In this document: positions 1-7,633 of the stretch, piece by piece
Numbering within the stretch: position 1 is the stretch's first letter
Layout: the number at the start of each line of letters is the position of its first letter
Assembly: GCA_039589195.1 (NCBI GenBank)
Contig: JBDHHV010000029.1
Location: 1-55,474, forward strand
Source: JBDHAC01 sp039589195
GTDB taxonomy: Bacteria > Gemmatimonadota > Gemmatimonadetes > Palauibacterales > Palauibacteraceae
Direction of reading: 5' to 3'
Length of the DNA stretch: 55,474 nucleotides
Position numbers and translations under genes: made by a program
The notes under the pieces: generated by a model
Seen by the model: the letters and a program-made list of their open reading frames with translations, nothing else
Databases searched by the model: none
Told to the model about the DNA's origin: nothing

Positions 1-956
1 AGTACCGCCCCCATGGACATGAACAGGAGGGCCTTGTAGAGCAGGTGCGCGAACGCATGCGACACCGTGCCGTTCAGCGCCATCTCGGTCCCCACGCCGA
101 TCCCCACGACCATGAAGCCGAGCTGGTTGTTGAGGCTGTACGCCAGCACCCGGCGCAGATCGTTCTCGATCACTGCGAAGAAGATCGGGAAGATCGTCAT
201 GATGACCCCGATCGGGATCAAGATCTCGGTGCCGGCGTACCCTCGAGCGAGCGCATAGACCGCGAGCTTCGTGGTAAAGGCGCTCAGGAACACAGTGCCC
301 GTCACGGTTGCCTCCGGGTACGCGTCCTGGAGCCAGTTGTGAAGGAACGGGAAAGCGCACTTGATTCCGAACGCGATGAAGATCAGGTCGGTCCCGAGCG
401 AGCCGAGCCCGAGGTGGTCGAAGGCGAGGGATCCCGTCGCCCGATAGTGGAGGATCGTACCGGCGAGGAGCAGGACACCCGACCCCACCTGGATGATCAG
501 GTAGCGCATTCCCGCCCGGTACGACCGCTCGGTGCGCCTGGCCCAGATGAGGAAGACCGACGCCATCGCGGTCAGCTCCCAATACACGAAGAGCGTGATC
601 AGATCACCGGCGAACACGGCCGCGATGCCGGCGCCCGCGTACACGAGCCCGGCGACGTGCTGCACGCTGTCCTTCACGTGTGCGGCGTAGATCACCGAGA
701 GAAACGCGACGAGATGGAAGATCACGCCAAAGACGAGGCTGAGCTTGTCGACGCGTGTCAGGGTGAGCGTGTATCCGAGCAGCTCGACCTGCAGGTGCGC
801 CCCCTCGGGTACGCCGAACAGACCGAGGAGCTGCACGAAGCTGAGAACCGGGAGGGCCAGGACATATGCCATCTGTGCCCGGCCGCGCAGAAGCGGAACC
901 AGCAGCGCACCCAGGATGAGGATCCAGGCGGGTGGGAGGGTGGACAGGCTACTCAT
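1..956 (-). CDS. MrpD/NuoN-family proton-translocating antiporter subunit (third copy), partial
   Basis: The ATG at 956 overlaps the stop of the upstream small gene (ATGAGTAG). The frame is open to the left edge, so only the first ~318 residues are visible. Translation gives a hydrophobic, many-helix protein of the complex I antiporter-like family. A membrane glutamate lies in LFVYWELTAMASVF and a lysine in FGIKCAFPFLHNWLQDAYPEA, which correspond to the proton-channel Glu and TM7 Lys of NuoL/M/N and MrpA/D. A late motif, HAFAHLLYKALLFMSMG, is also typical. It is the third MrpD-like subunit of this operon and is closest in style to NuoN/MrpD. It is inferred to form part of the cation/H+ exchange module in the inner membrane. 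The C-terminus and any downstream subunits lie outside the window. Confidence 0.88.
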   Translation of the reverse strand, partial: MSSLSTLPPAWILILGALLVPLLRGRAQMAYVLALPVLSFVQLLGLFGVPEGAHLQVELLGYTLTLTRVDKLSLVFGVIFHLVAFLSVIYAAHVKDSVQHVAGLVYAGAGIAAVFAGDLITLFVYWELTAMASVFLIWARRTERSYRAGMRYLIIQVGSGVLLLAGTILHYRATGSLAFDHLGLGSLGTDLIFIAFGIKCAFPFLHNWLQDAYPEATVTGTVFLSAFTTKLAVYALARGYAGTEILIPIGVIMTIFPIFFAVIENDLRRVLAYSLNNQLGFMVVGIGVGTEMALNGTVSHAFAHLLYKALLFMSMGAV

Positions 957-1197
957 CGTAGTAGTCCTCGTCCCGCATCAGGATCTTCCGGAGGTGCTTG
1001 CCCGCGATGACGATGAAGAAGAAAGCCGCGAACCCGAAGAAGCCGTAGAGGCCGAACCAGCCCTCGAAGCCGAAGTGGACGTGCTTGTGGTACGCCAGGT
1101 CGCCGATGACGAGGGCGATACACACCGTGGCGAGAGTCCAAAGGAGCCTCGTCACATTGCGTGGCTCGTCGAGCCAGTGCTTCCGCTCGGGGCTCAT
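949..1197 (-). CDS. Small two-helix membrane protein of the Mrp-type cluster
   Basis: This is an 82-residue protein if it starts at the ATG at 1197, which is preceded by GAGG eight bases upstream. A GTG at 1218 would add seven residues. It has a charged N-terminus, then two hydrophobic segments (about residues 18-35 and 47-66). A His- and aromatic-rich linker (AYHKHVHFGFEGWFGLYG) joins the helices, and the C-terminus is acidic (RDEDYYDE). It sits 25 bp after one antiporter subunit and overlaps the start of the next by 8 bp, so it is very likely co-translated with them. It looks like an accessory subunit of the antiporter complex. Its biochemical role is unknown to me, and the His/aromatic pattern could be a cofactor or helix-packing site. 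Confidence 0.8.
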   Translation of the reverse strand: MSPERKHWLDEPRNVTRLLWTLATVCIALVIGDLAYHKHVHFGFEGWFGLYGFFGFAAFFFIVIAGKHLRKILMRDEDYYDE

Positions 1198-1222
1198 CCC
1201 ATTCGCCTCACGGGCCACCGCC

Positions 1223-2710
1223 TCACGGAACGCCTCCCACCGCCGCAGTCCCTCCGACCAGGGGCTCCAGCAGCCGCGCGATCTCCCCGGCGAAGAAGAA
1301 CAAGACGATGCACCCCACGGCCGTCAGGCATAGCGGCACCACACAGAACAACGGCGCTTCCCGGATTCCCGACGACGGGGAATCCACCGGAGGAGCGGAG
1401 AAGAAGCCCCGAATCGGGATCGGCATCAGGTAGGCGATGTTGAGAAGCGAGCTGACCATCAGAATGCCCAGGAACAGCACCTGGTGGGCATCCGCGGCCC
1501 CGAGCGCCAGATACCACTTGCTCCATGTCCCGCCCATCGGGGGCAGGCCGATCACGCTCAGCGAGCCGAGCAGGAACGCGAAGGTCGTGAACGGCATCGT
1601 GCGCCCGATGCCTCGCATATCGCTGATCTCGGTCTTGTGTGTCGCCACGTAGATGGCGCCCGCACAGAAGAAGAGCGTGATCTTCCCGAACGCGTGCATT
1701 GCGATGTGCATGCTGCCGCCGATCACGCCCCAGGAGTTTGCCAGCGCAGCACCGAGCACGATGTAGGAAAGCTGGCTCACCGTCGAGTAGGCGAGCCGGG
1801 CCTTGAGGTTGTCCTTCGTCAACGCGACGATCGAGGCGATGATGATCGTGGCCCCGGCCACGTACATGAGCGCCACGCCGACCCCCGTGTCGCGCAGGAG
1901 GTCGAGGCCGAAGATGTAGACCACCACCTTCATCACGGTGAATACGCCCGCCTTGACGACCGCGACCGCGTGCAGCAACGCGCTGACGGGGGTCGGAGCG
2001 ACCATCGCAGCCGGCAACCAGCGGTGGAACGGCATCAACGCGGCCTTGCCGGTGCCGAAGGCGTAGAGGCCCAGCAACGCCAGGACCACGGGCTCCTCCG
2101 CCTTCCCCGCCAGGATTCCCCCGTCCGTGAAGTCGAGCGTTCCGGCGATGCTCCAGGTCCACACCACCGCCAGCAGCAGAAATCCGATCGAGGTCGAGAG
2201 GAGGACGGCCAGGTACGTCCGCGCCCCCCGCATCGCCTTGTCGGTGCCGTGGTGCGCGACCAACGGGTACGTGGAGAGCGTCAGTACCTCGTAGAAGACG
2301 AAAAGCGTGAACATGTTCTGGGCCAGCGCGACCCCGAGGGCCCCGAAGATCGAGACCGCGAAGGCCATGTAGTATCTCGTCTGGTGATCCTCGTCGCGCG
2401 CCCGCATGTAGCCGATCGAGTACAAAGAGGTGACGATCCACAGACCGGACGCGACGAGCGCGAAGAGCATCCCGAGCGGCTCGAGGCGAAACGCGATGGC
2501 GAGTCCGGGCAGAACCTCGAACCACCTGGCGGAGGGCCGTCCTCCTTCGAGCACCGACGGAAGGAGCGAGACCACGACGAGAAAGGTGGCCAGCCCGATG
2601 GCGAGCGTGCCGACCTCGCGCAGGTTCGGGCGCTTCCCGAGGATCCCCGTGAGGGCCGCACCGACGAGCGGTAGTGCCAGCGCGAGCTGAATCGAAGTGT
2701 CGGGTCTCAA
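1223..2710 (-). CDS. MrpD/NuoL-family antiporter subunit (second copy)
   Basis: This 495-residue polytopic inner-membrane protein belongs to the proton-conducting membrane transporter family (NuoL/MrpA/MrpD). Visible family signatures are the Glu-containing helix in LFVFYEVLTLSTYPLV and the Lys/His helix in GTGKAALMPFHRWLPAAM. A later lysine lies in HAFGKITLFFCAG, and the loop DMRGIGRTMPF is also present. It starts at the ATG at 2710 and overlaps the stop of the preceding mrpD (2707) by 4 bp (ATGA). It lacks the long C-terminal extension of a full MrpA. That portion is encoded separately upstream at 4960. It probably provides one of three ion channels of this complex. Assignment as MrpA-N-like versus a second MrpD cannot be settled by eye. 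Confidence 0.92.
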   Translation of the reverse strand: MRPDTSIQLALALPLVGAALTGILGKRPNLREVGTLAIGLATFLVVVSLLPSVLEGGRPSARWFEVLPGLAIAFRLEPLGMLFALVASGLWIVTSLYSIGYMRARDEDHQTRYYMAFAVSIFGALGVALAQNMFTLFVFYEVLTLSTYPLVAHHGTDKAMRGARTYLAVLLSTSIGFLLLAVVWTWSIAGTLDFTDGGILAGKAEEPVVLALLGLYAFGTGKAALMPFHRWLPAAMVAPTPVSALLHAVAVVKAGVFTVMKVVVYIFGLDLLRDTGVGVALMYVAGATIIIASIVALTKDNLKARLAYSTVSQLSYIVLGAALANSWGVIGGSMHIAMHAFGKITLFFCAGAIYVATHKTEISDMRGIGRTMPFTTFAFLLGSLSVIGLPPMGGTWSKWYLALGAADAHQVLFLGILMVSSLLNIAYLMPIPIRGFFSAPPVDSPSSGIREAPLFCVVPLCLTAVGCIVLFFFAGEIARLLEPLVGGTAAVGGVP

Positions 2711-4188
2711 GGCGACCCGCCCAGGAGAAGCCCGGCCGCCCGCCTCGCCACCCCGGCGGAGGCCGATGTGGACAGCCCGAAGAACAATGTGGCGCCGATC
2801 AACACCCAGGTGGGGATCAGCATCGAGAGCGGGGCTTCACTCGCCGCGCTCGCGCGCTCGGACGGCTCCTTGAAGTACGCGACTTCGACCACCCGCCACA
2901 CGTATACCAGGGCCAGGAGGGAGCTCATCAGCACGAGCACCGCGACGGGCCACCAGTTTCTTTCGAGGGCGGCCTGGATCAGATACCACTTGCTGATGAA
3001 GCCGACCGTCACCGGTACCCCGATGAGCCCCAGACCACCGACGACCCAGGCCGCCATCGTGAACGGCATGCGGCGCCCGATCCCCCGCATGTCGTCGATC
3101 TCGACCGAACCGAGCCGCAGCACGATGCAGCCCATCGCCAGGAACAGGCCTCCCTTCATGAGCGCGTGGTTGAACATGTGAACGATGCCGCCCGTGAGCC
3201 CGGTGATGGAGGCGAATGAGATGCCGAGCACCATGTATCCGATCTGCGCGACGCTGGAATACGCGAGCATCCGCTTGATGTCGCTCTGGAAGATCGCGAC
3301 GGTCGAGGCCACGAAAATCCCGATGAGTGCCAGTGGCATCAGGATGGCGTCGAGCGGCATGGTCTCGAATGCGAAACCGATCCCGAAGACGCTGAACACG
3401 AAGCGGAGGAGGATGTAGACCGAGACCTTGGTGGCAGTGGCCGCCAGGAAGGCGGTGACGACGGAGGGTGCGAACGCGTACGCGTTGGGCAGCCACAGGT
3501 GAAGCGGAAACAGCGCCATCTTGAGGCTGATGCCCACAGAGAGGAAGCCGAACGCCACCAGCGTCGTTCGCACCCCGTCGGCGAGCTCCAGGCGCGACGC
3601 CATGTCCGCCATGTTGAGGGTACCGGTCATCATGTACATGAGACCGATTCCGATCAGGATGAATGTCGCCCCGATCGTCCCCATCACGAGGTACTGGAAC
3701 GCCGCGGGAAGCGCCTGTCTCTTCCCGCCCAGCGCGATCAGCGTGTACGAAGACAACGCCGAGATCTCGAGGAACACGAACAGGTTGAAGAGGTCCCCGG
3801 TGATCGCGATTCCGAGCAGACCTGTCAGGCACAGGAGATAGGTCGCGCAGAACAGGTACCGGCGGTGCTCCGCGATCTCGCTCGCCATGCTCCGCGGCGC
3901 GTACGACATGACGATCGCGCCGATTCCGGACACGAAAAGCAATACGAAGGCGCTCAGGGCATCGACGCGGTACTCGATCCCCCACGGCGCCGCCCACCCA
4001 CCGAGCTCGTACGTCACGACGCCGGTGGTGACGACCTGATCCAGCAACAGGACGGCGAGACCGAACGTGACCCAGCACGCGAGGATCGCGAACCCGGTCA
4101 CCAGTTTGGCGTGCCGCAGCAGCACGCAGAGTGGTGCCGCGATCAGCGGGACAATGATCTGCAGGATCGGGAGGTGCTGTTCGATCAC
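2707..4188 (-). CDS. mrpD: Na+/H+ antiporter subunit MrpD
   Basis: The product is 493 residues from a GTG at 4188 that overlaps the mrpC stop (GTGA). Further upstream the frame is non-hydrophobic shadow sequence, so the GTG start is preferred. The protein begins with a hydrophobic helix (LPILQIIVPLIAAPLCVLL). It carries the family Glu in LFVFLEISALSSYTLIALGG and the Lys in SLKMALFPLHLWLPNAYA. The later motifs HMFNHALMKGGLFLAMG and DMRGIGRRMPFTMAAW complete the pattern. Length and motifs match MrpD/MnhD, a core ion-translocating subunit of Mrp cation/proton antiporters, which couple H+ uptake to Na+ or K+ export. It directly follows mrpC, as in canonical Mrp and Mbh operons. Confidence 0.95.
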   Translation of the reverse strand: MIEQHLPILQIIVPLIAAPLCVLLRHAKLVTGFAILACWVTFGLAVLLLDQVVTTGVVTYELGGWAAPWGIEYRVDALSAFVLLFVSGIGAIVMSYAPRSMASEIAEHRRYLFCATYLLCLTGLLGIAITGDLFNLFVFLEISALSSYTLIALGGKRQALPAAFQYLVMGTIGATFILIGIGLMYMMTGTLNMADMASRLELADGVRTTLVAFGFLSVGISLKMALFPLHLWLPNAYAFAPSVVTAFLAATATKVSVYILLRFVFSVFGIGFAFETMPLDAILMPLALIGIFVASTVAIFQSDIKRMLAYSSVAQIGYMVLGISFASITGLTGGIVHMFNHALMKGGLFLAMGCIVLRLGSVEIDDMRGIGRRMPFTMAAWVVGGLGLIGVPVTVGFISKWYLIQAALERNWWPVAVLVLMSSLLALVYVWRVVEVAYFKEPSERASAASEAPLSMLIPTWVLIGATLFFGLSTSASAGVARRAAGLLLGGSP

Positions 4189-4541
4189 GGGAGCGGATCC
4201 TGCTCCTGGATCTCGTACTCCTGGATCGTCTCGTACGCCTCGTAGATGCGGACTACCAGCGCCAGCGCGACCGCCGTGGTGGCCACCCCGACCACGATCG
4301 CGGTCAGGATGAGGACGCTCGGAAGCGGGTTCGTGTAGAGCGTGAACTCCTCCGAGACGATTGGGGCGGTGCCTCCCCTCACCTTCCCGATCGTGATGTA
4401 CATGAGGAAGACGGAGGTCTGGAAGATGTTCAGACCGATGACCTTCTTGATGAGATTCTCGCGCGAGATGACGATGTAGAAGCCGGTCATCATCAAGAAG
4501 ATGACGATCCAATAATTGTACAAGCCCAGCACCGTGTTCAT
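4185..4541 (-). CDS. mrpC: Na+/H+ antiporter subunit MrpC (NuoK-like)
   Basis: The product has 118 residues from the ATG at 4541, which overlaps the mrpB stop by 4 bp. It has three hydrophobic segments and NuoK/MrpC-type features: an N-terminal helix (YNYWIVIFLMMTGFYIVIS), then NLIKKVIGLNIFQTSVFLMY, then PSVLILTAIVVGVATTAVALAL. The N-P-L-P before the last helix is the usual MrpC pattern. The C-terminal tail is acidic. MrpC packs next to the MrpD/MrpA channels in the membrane and helps form the lateral ion path. The next gene (mrpD) overlaps by four bases, so the two are likely translationally coupled. Confidence 0.95.
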   Translation of the reverse strand: MNTVLGLYNYWIVIFLMMTGFYIVISRENLIKKVIGLNIFQTSVFLMYITIGKVRGGTAPIVSEEFTLYTNPLPSVLILTAIVVGVATTAVALALVVRIYEAYETIQEYEIQEQDPLP

Positions 4542-4963
4542 GGGGTCCGGTCCCGGCCGGCGAACGTGAAGAAGATCGAGATGATCACGGCCGCTACCGT
4601 CATCCCCACCCCGAGCTCGATCACGAGAATCCCGATGTGCTGACCGTGCGAGGGGTGATGTTCGTTGAAGGCGGCGTACTCCAGGAAGTTTCCACCCCAG
4701 AGCATCGTGGCCACTCCGGTCCCCGCGTAGATCAAGACGCCGAGCGCGATCAGGATCTCGGTAAGCCGGCGGCGCACGACTCGTCGAACGGCCTCGAGGC
4801 CGAAGATCAACCCGTACAGTATGAACCCGGCCCCGAAGATCACGCCCGCCTGGAATCCCCCGCCGGGTCCGTAGTCGCCATGGAATTGGACGTAAAGGGC
4901 GAACAGGAGAATGAGGGGGACGAGCAATTTCGCCACGACCCGCAGGATGGTCAGCGAAGTCAC
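4538..4963 (-). CDS. mrpB: Na+/H+ antiporter subunit MrpB
   Basis: This is a 141-residue membrane protein with four predicted helices. The family hallmark GDYGPGGGFQAGVIFGAGFIL is visible near residues 29-49. The C-terminal part (HIGILVIELGVGMTVAAVI) is also typical of MnhB/MrpB. It starts at the ATG at 4963 and overlaps the upstream MbhD/E-like gene's stop (4960) by ATGA. MrpB works with the C-terminal domain of MrpA in the complex. Here that domain is encoded by the gene immediately before it, so the two products probably assemble cotranslationally. Confidence 0.95.
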   Translation of the reverse strand: MTSLTILRVVAKLLVPLILLFALYVQFHGDYGPGGGFQAGVIFGAGFILYGLIFGLEAVRRVVRRRLTEILIALGVLIYAGTGVATMLWGGNFLEYAAFNEHHPSHGQHIGILVIELGVGMTVAAVIISIFFTFAGRDRTP

Positions 4964-5490
4964 ACGTGCCCCCCTCCGTCAATCTCCGAGATCTCCCGGG
5001 GTCCTTCCCCCTCCTTCTTACGCCTTCGGTAGCGACCGCGCCCCAGCAGGAGGAGCACTCCCAGCCCTGCCGTGAAGATCACGACCGTCTCGCCCAGCGT
5101 GTCGTAGCCCCGGTAGCTTGCCAGGACTGCGGTGACGACGTTAGGCACCTCGATCTCGGACTCGGTCCGCTCGATGTAGGATGGCTCGGGATAGCGCTGC
5201 GCTGGAGCGTTCGGGTCCCCGAAGTGGGGCATGTCGAGCGTGCCGTACGCGAGCGCCGCGCCGGTGATCAGGACCACCGCTAGGGGCAGCAGCGGCCGGT
5301 GGACGGGCCCCTTGGCCTTCCGTGTCGTGAGCGCGAGCGCGGCCAGCGCGAGGAAGGTCGAGATGCCCGCTCCCACGGCCGCTTCCGTGAACGCTACATC
5401 CGGGGCATCGAGGATCAACATCCACGAAGCGCCGAGGAAGCTGTAGATGCCCATGAGCATCACGGCAGCCCACAGCTGGCGCATGCGCAC
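4960..5490 (-). CDS. MrpA C-terminal-like subunit (MbhD + MbhE domains)
   Basis: From a GTG at 5490 the product has 176 residues. It contains an MbhD/DUF4040 domain with LDAPDVAFTEAAVGAGIST. A periplasmic loop and an MbhE/MrpA-C-like helix pair containing NVVTAVLASYRGYDTLGE follow, with a basic/acidic tail. In classical Mrp operons these domains are fused to the end of the large MrpA. In membrane-bound hydrogenases they are separate. The frame stays open upstream and encodes a continuing hydrophobic helix (LITILILTLLGLTAITIV), so the annotated start probably truncates the first helix. A CTG at 5541 preceded by GGAG, just after the mrpG stop, is a better start. It is part of the antiporter operon. 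Confidence 0.88.
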   Translation of the reverse strand: MRMRQLWAAVMLMGIYSFLGASWMLILDAPDVAFTEAAVGAGISTFLALAALALTTRKAKGPVHRPLLPLAVVLITGAALAYGTLDMPHFGDPNAPAQRYPEPSYIERTESEIEVPNVVTAVLASYRGYDTLGETVVIFTAGLGVLLLLGRGRYRRRKKEGEGPREISEIDGGGHV

Positions 5491-5558
5491 GATGGTAATC
5501 GCCGTGAGCCCGAGCAGCGTCAGGATGAGGATCGTGATCAGCCGAATCTCCGCTACAC

Positions 5559-5888
5559 CTACCTCAGAGATGGCTCATCCTCCGTGTCGGCCAGCAGCGG
5601 CGGGACCCCATGCGTCAACGCCGACATTGCGAGTGCGTGGGTCGATGTCGGGCTGGTGATGAACAGGAAGAACCAGATCAACAGCAGCTTGACGGTGACT
5701 AGCGCGAGCCCCGCCTGGAGCATCAGACCGAGCAGGATGAATCCCGCACCCAAGGTGTCCGTGATCCCGGCACCATGGAGCCGGCTGAAGAAGTCGGGCA
5801 AGCGCACGATCCCGATCCCGCCGATGACCGCGAACGCCGAGCCCGCCAGAAGGCAGGCCACGCTGAGTCCGTCCAGCACGAGACCCAT
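5559..5888 (-). CDS. mrpG: Na+/H+ antiporter subunit MrpG
   Basis: The product is 109 residues with three hydrophobic segments. The MnhG/MrpG signature is clear: GGIGIVRLPDFFSRLHGAG followed by TDTLGAGFILLGL. The ATG at 5888 lies two bases after the mrpF stop. The tail after the third helix (SALTHGVPPLLADTEDEP) is soluble. MrpG is a small accessory subunit that packs with MrpE and MrpF and is required for a functional complex in characterised Mrp systems. Nothing unusual is seen. Confidence 0.95.
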   Translation of the reverse strand: MGLVLDGLSVACLLAGSAFAVIGGIGIVRLPDFFSRLHGAGITDTLGAGFILLGLMLQAGLALVTVKLLLIWFFLFITSPTSTHALAMSALTHGVPPLLADTEDEPSLR

Positions 5889-5890
5889 GC

Positions 5891-6169
5891 TCAGCCCGTC
5901 TCGTCTTTGCTGAGGTCAGCGAAATGGCCGTACCGGGAGAAGCGAAGAACGGCGATCACGCCAATGAAGTTCATCAATGCGTAGACGAGAGCCAGGTCGA
6001 GGAAGTCGGGCCGCTGCGTGAGGAATCCGGTTACGGCGATCAGCAGCACAGTCTTCGTCCCGAACATGTTGACGGCGAGAATGCGGTCGAACACGGTCGG
6101 CCCGGCTGCGGCGCGCGAAAGTGCGAGCCCCATGGTGACGAGGATCGCTGCCATGGCTGCCGCGTACAT
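5891..6169 (-). CDS. mrpF: Na+/H+ antiporter subunit MrpF
   Basis: This 92-residue protein has three hydrophobic helices. It shows the MrpF/MnhF pattern: an N-terminal helix, then RAAAGPTVFDRILAVNMFGT, then helices around LIAVTGFLTQRPDFLDLALVYALMNFIG. It starts at the ATG at 6169, whose last base region overlaps the mrpE stop, and is followed two bases after its stop by mrpG. It is a structural subunit of the multisubunit cation/proton antiporter. Confidence 0.95.
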   Translation of the reverse strand: MYAAAMAAILVTMGLALSRAAAGPTVFDRILAVNMFGTKTVLLIAVTGFLTQRPDFLDLALVYALMNFIGVIAVLRFSRYGHFADLSKDETG

Positions 6170-6651
6170 CAGCGGGCTCCTTCCATGCGCGTCACTCGCC
6201 GGTCCATACTGCCCTCGAGGAGATCCTGGGCCGCCTCGGCGGTCAGCGCGTGTACGGTGATCTCATTTCCATGTGTGTCAACCGAGACCGTGCCTGGCGT
6301 GAGTGTGATGGAATTCGCGTAGATCACCCGTCCAATGTCGTGGGTCTGTGTGCAGCGGACCTTCACCAGGCTCGGGCTGATCGACATTCGCGGACGGAGA
6401 ATGCGACCCGCCACGTGCAGATTCGCCTTCATGATCTCCCACAGAAGCCACGGGAGGTAGCCGAGGGCGCGCAGGGGCAACTCGACGGGCGCACCTTCGC
6501 GGTCGACGACGTTCATCCTGAGGGAGATGGCCAAAACGCCACCGCAAGAGACTGCACCGAGCGTCAACAGGAGTGGGGTGTAGTGGCCGGACAGGAGAAG
6601 CCACACGGCTGCGAGCACGAGACCCAGACCGATGGGGTACCTCAACGGCAA
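6169..6651 (-). CDS. mrpE: Na+/H+ antiporter subunit MrpE
   Basis: The product has about 160 residues. Two N-terminal hydrophobic helices (GLGLVLAAVWLLLSGHYTPLL and the next) are followed by a soluble domain. That domain contains the MrpE motif YANSITLTPGTVSVD and a short tail. The start is uncertain. TTG codons at 6651 and 6645 give the expected N-terminus, but neither has a strong Shine-Dalgarno sequence, and no in-frame ATG or GTG gives a plausible protein. This is the first recognisable gene of the antiporter operon. About 110 bp with no clear promoter separate it from the gene upstream on the same strand. Confidence 0.9.
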   Translation of the reverse strand: MPLRYPIGLGLVLAAVWLLLSGHYTPLLLTLGAVSCGGVLAISLRMNVVDREGAPVELPLRALGYLPWLLWEIMKANLHVAGRILRPRMSISPSLVKVRCTQTHDIGRVIYANSITLTPGTVSVDTHGNEITVHALTAEAAQDLLEGSMDRRVTRMEGAR

Positions 6652-6762
6652 ATCCGCGAGGAACGCTCTTTGGCGGGCCCCGACGCGTGAGACGCCCGTC
6701 GTGGCAGATGGTGAGGCCGAGCTCGTGATGAAGCCCGCGTCAGCATGACCGGCGACGCGGCT

Positions 6763-7119
6763 CTAGAAGTCCTGTTGGATGTTTATCCGACGCGGTCGCA
6801 CCCACTCCCACCGGCTCGCGAATCTGAGGGTGTCGGAGTAGCGACCGGTAATCTCGATTCGGTTACCGGGGAGACGTCGCACCTCCAGGCGCTGCGCCTC
6901 TTCGGGAAGCCCCAGCTCCCGGGCGCGTTGCTGGAGGGTCCCGAGTATCTCCTGGTCCGTCATCTGAGCTGCCAAGCCGGCTTGCCGTTGCGCCTCCCCA
7001 CGCAGGGATCGATAGTCGAACTCGCTCCCGACGTACACCACGCCCACGTACACCGCCACGCCAACGAGCAGTAGGAAGAGCAGGCAGCCCACCTTTGTCT
7101 TTCCCCGCGAGTCGGTCAT
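6763..7119 (-). CDS. Single-pass membrane protein of unknown function
   Basis: This 118-residue protein starts at the ATG at 7119, four bases after the lptE stop. It has a short charged N-terminus, one hydrophobic segment (about residues 11-30, with one Cys) and a soluble domain of about 85 residues. That domain has a helix-rich first half (AAQMTDQEILGTLQQRARE) and a strand-rich end (NRIEITGRYSDTLRF). The layout resembles DUF4845-like small membrane proteins, but I cannot assign it to a family. Its position directly behind two envelope lipoproteins suggests an envelope role. That is inference from context only. Confidence 0.7.
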   Translation of the reverse strand: MTDSRGKTKVGCLLFLLLVGVAVYVGVVYVGSEFDYRSLRGEAQRQAGLAAQMTDQEILGTLQQRARELGLPEEAQRLEVRRLPGNRIEITGRYSDTLRFASRWEWVRPRRINIQQDF

Positions 7120-7123
7120 CGGC

Positions 7124-7633
7124 CTACCATTGGGATTGAGCGCCATCGACGATCTTCTGGATCAGGTTCTCGAGCGCGACCTCGGTGCCCGTGTCTTCGG
7201 TCTCGTTGTTCGGATCGTACTCGCCGACGCCGGTCAGGCCTCCGTTCGTCCAGATGATCTCGTCTCGTGTCGCGTCGTAGATCTCGACGCGCGCGGCAAT
7301 CGTGACGCGGCGTTGGAACACATCGGCGCCCACACCCTCACGGGCCTCGAAGTTGACGGCGTCGTCGGAGTATCGTTGAATCGACGCCCGGATGATCGCA
7401 TCCGCCTCCCCCTCGGCGGCCAGGCGGAGTCCGAGACGGTCGCGGGCCGCATCCAGCAGCTCCTGCGTGAGGATCTCGGACAGACCGAAACGCGTCGTCT
7501 CGTTCGAGATGGGCTCGACGTACGCGGTGGCGATGTGACCCGGCAGGCCGCCGCCACCCGAGAAGCTGTAGCAGGCGGTCGTGAGGGCGAGCGCCATCGG
7601 CGCAATAGACCTAAGGTGGCGGATCCAGTACAT
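7124..7633 (-). CDS. lptE: LptE-like LPS-assembly lipoprotein
   Basis: This 169-residue lipoprotein starts at the ATG at 7633, with GGAGG three bases upstream. It overlaps the end of the preceding gene by 23 bp. The signal peptide is followed by a lipobox-like TTAC, with the modified Cys at about residue 21. The mature part matches the LptE fold seen in FCB-type bacteria: a Gly-rich linker (SFSGGGGLPGHI), then IATAYVEPISNETTRFGLSE and TQELLDAARDRLGL. A strand pattern with VTIAARVEIYDATRDEIIW follows. LptE plugs and assembles the LptD barrel that inserts LPS in the outer membrane. No lptD is in the window. Assignment rests on pattern and length, so a generic DUF4136-like lipoprotein is an alternative. 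Confidence 0.78.
   Translation of the reverse strand: MYWIRHLRSIAPMALALTTACYSFSGGGGLPGHIATAYVEPISNETTRFGLSEILTQELLDAARDRLGLRLAAEGEADAIIRASIQRYSDDAVNFEAREGVGADVFQRRVTIAARVEIYDATRDEIIWTNGGLTGVGEYDPNNETEDTGTEVALENLIQKIVDGAQSQW

Noticed and set aside
6652..6762. Upstream extension of mrpE into the 111-bp gap
   Set aside because: The frame is open, but the residues are hydrophilic and it has no ATG, GTG or TTG start with a ribosome site, unlike known MrpE N-termini.
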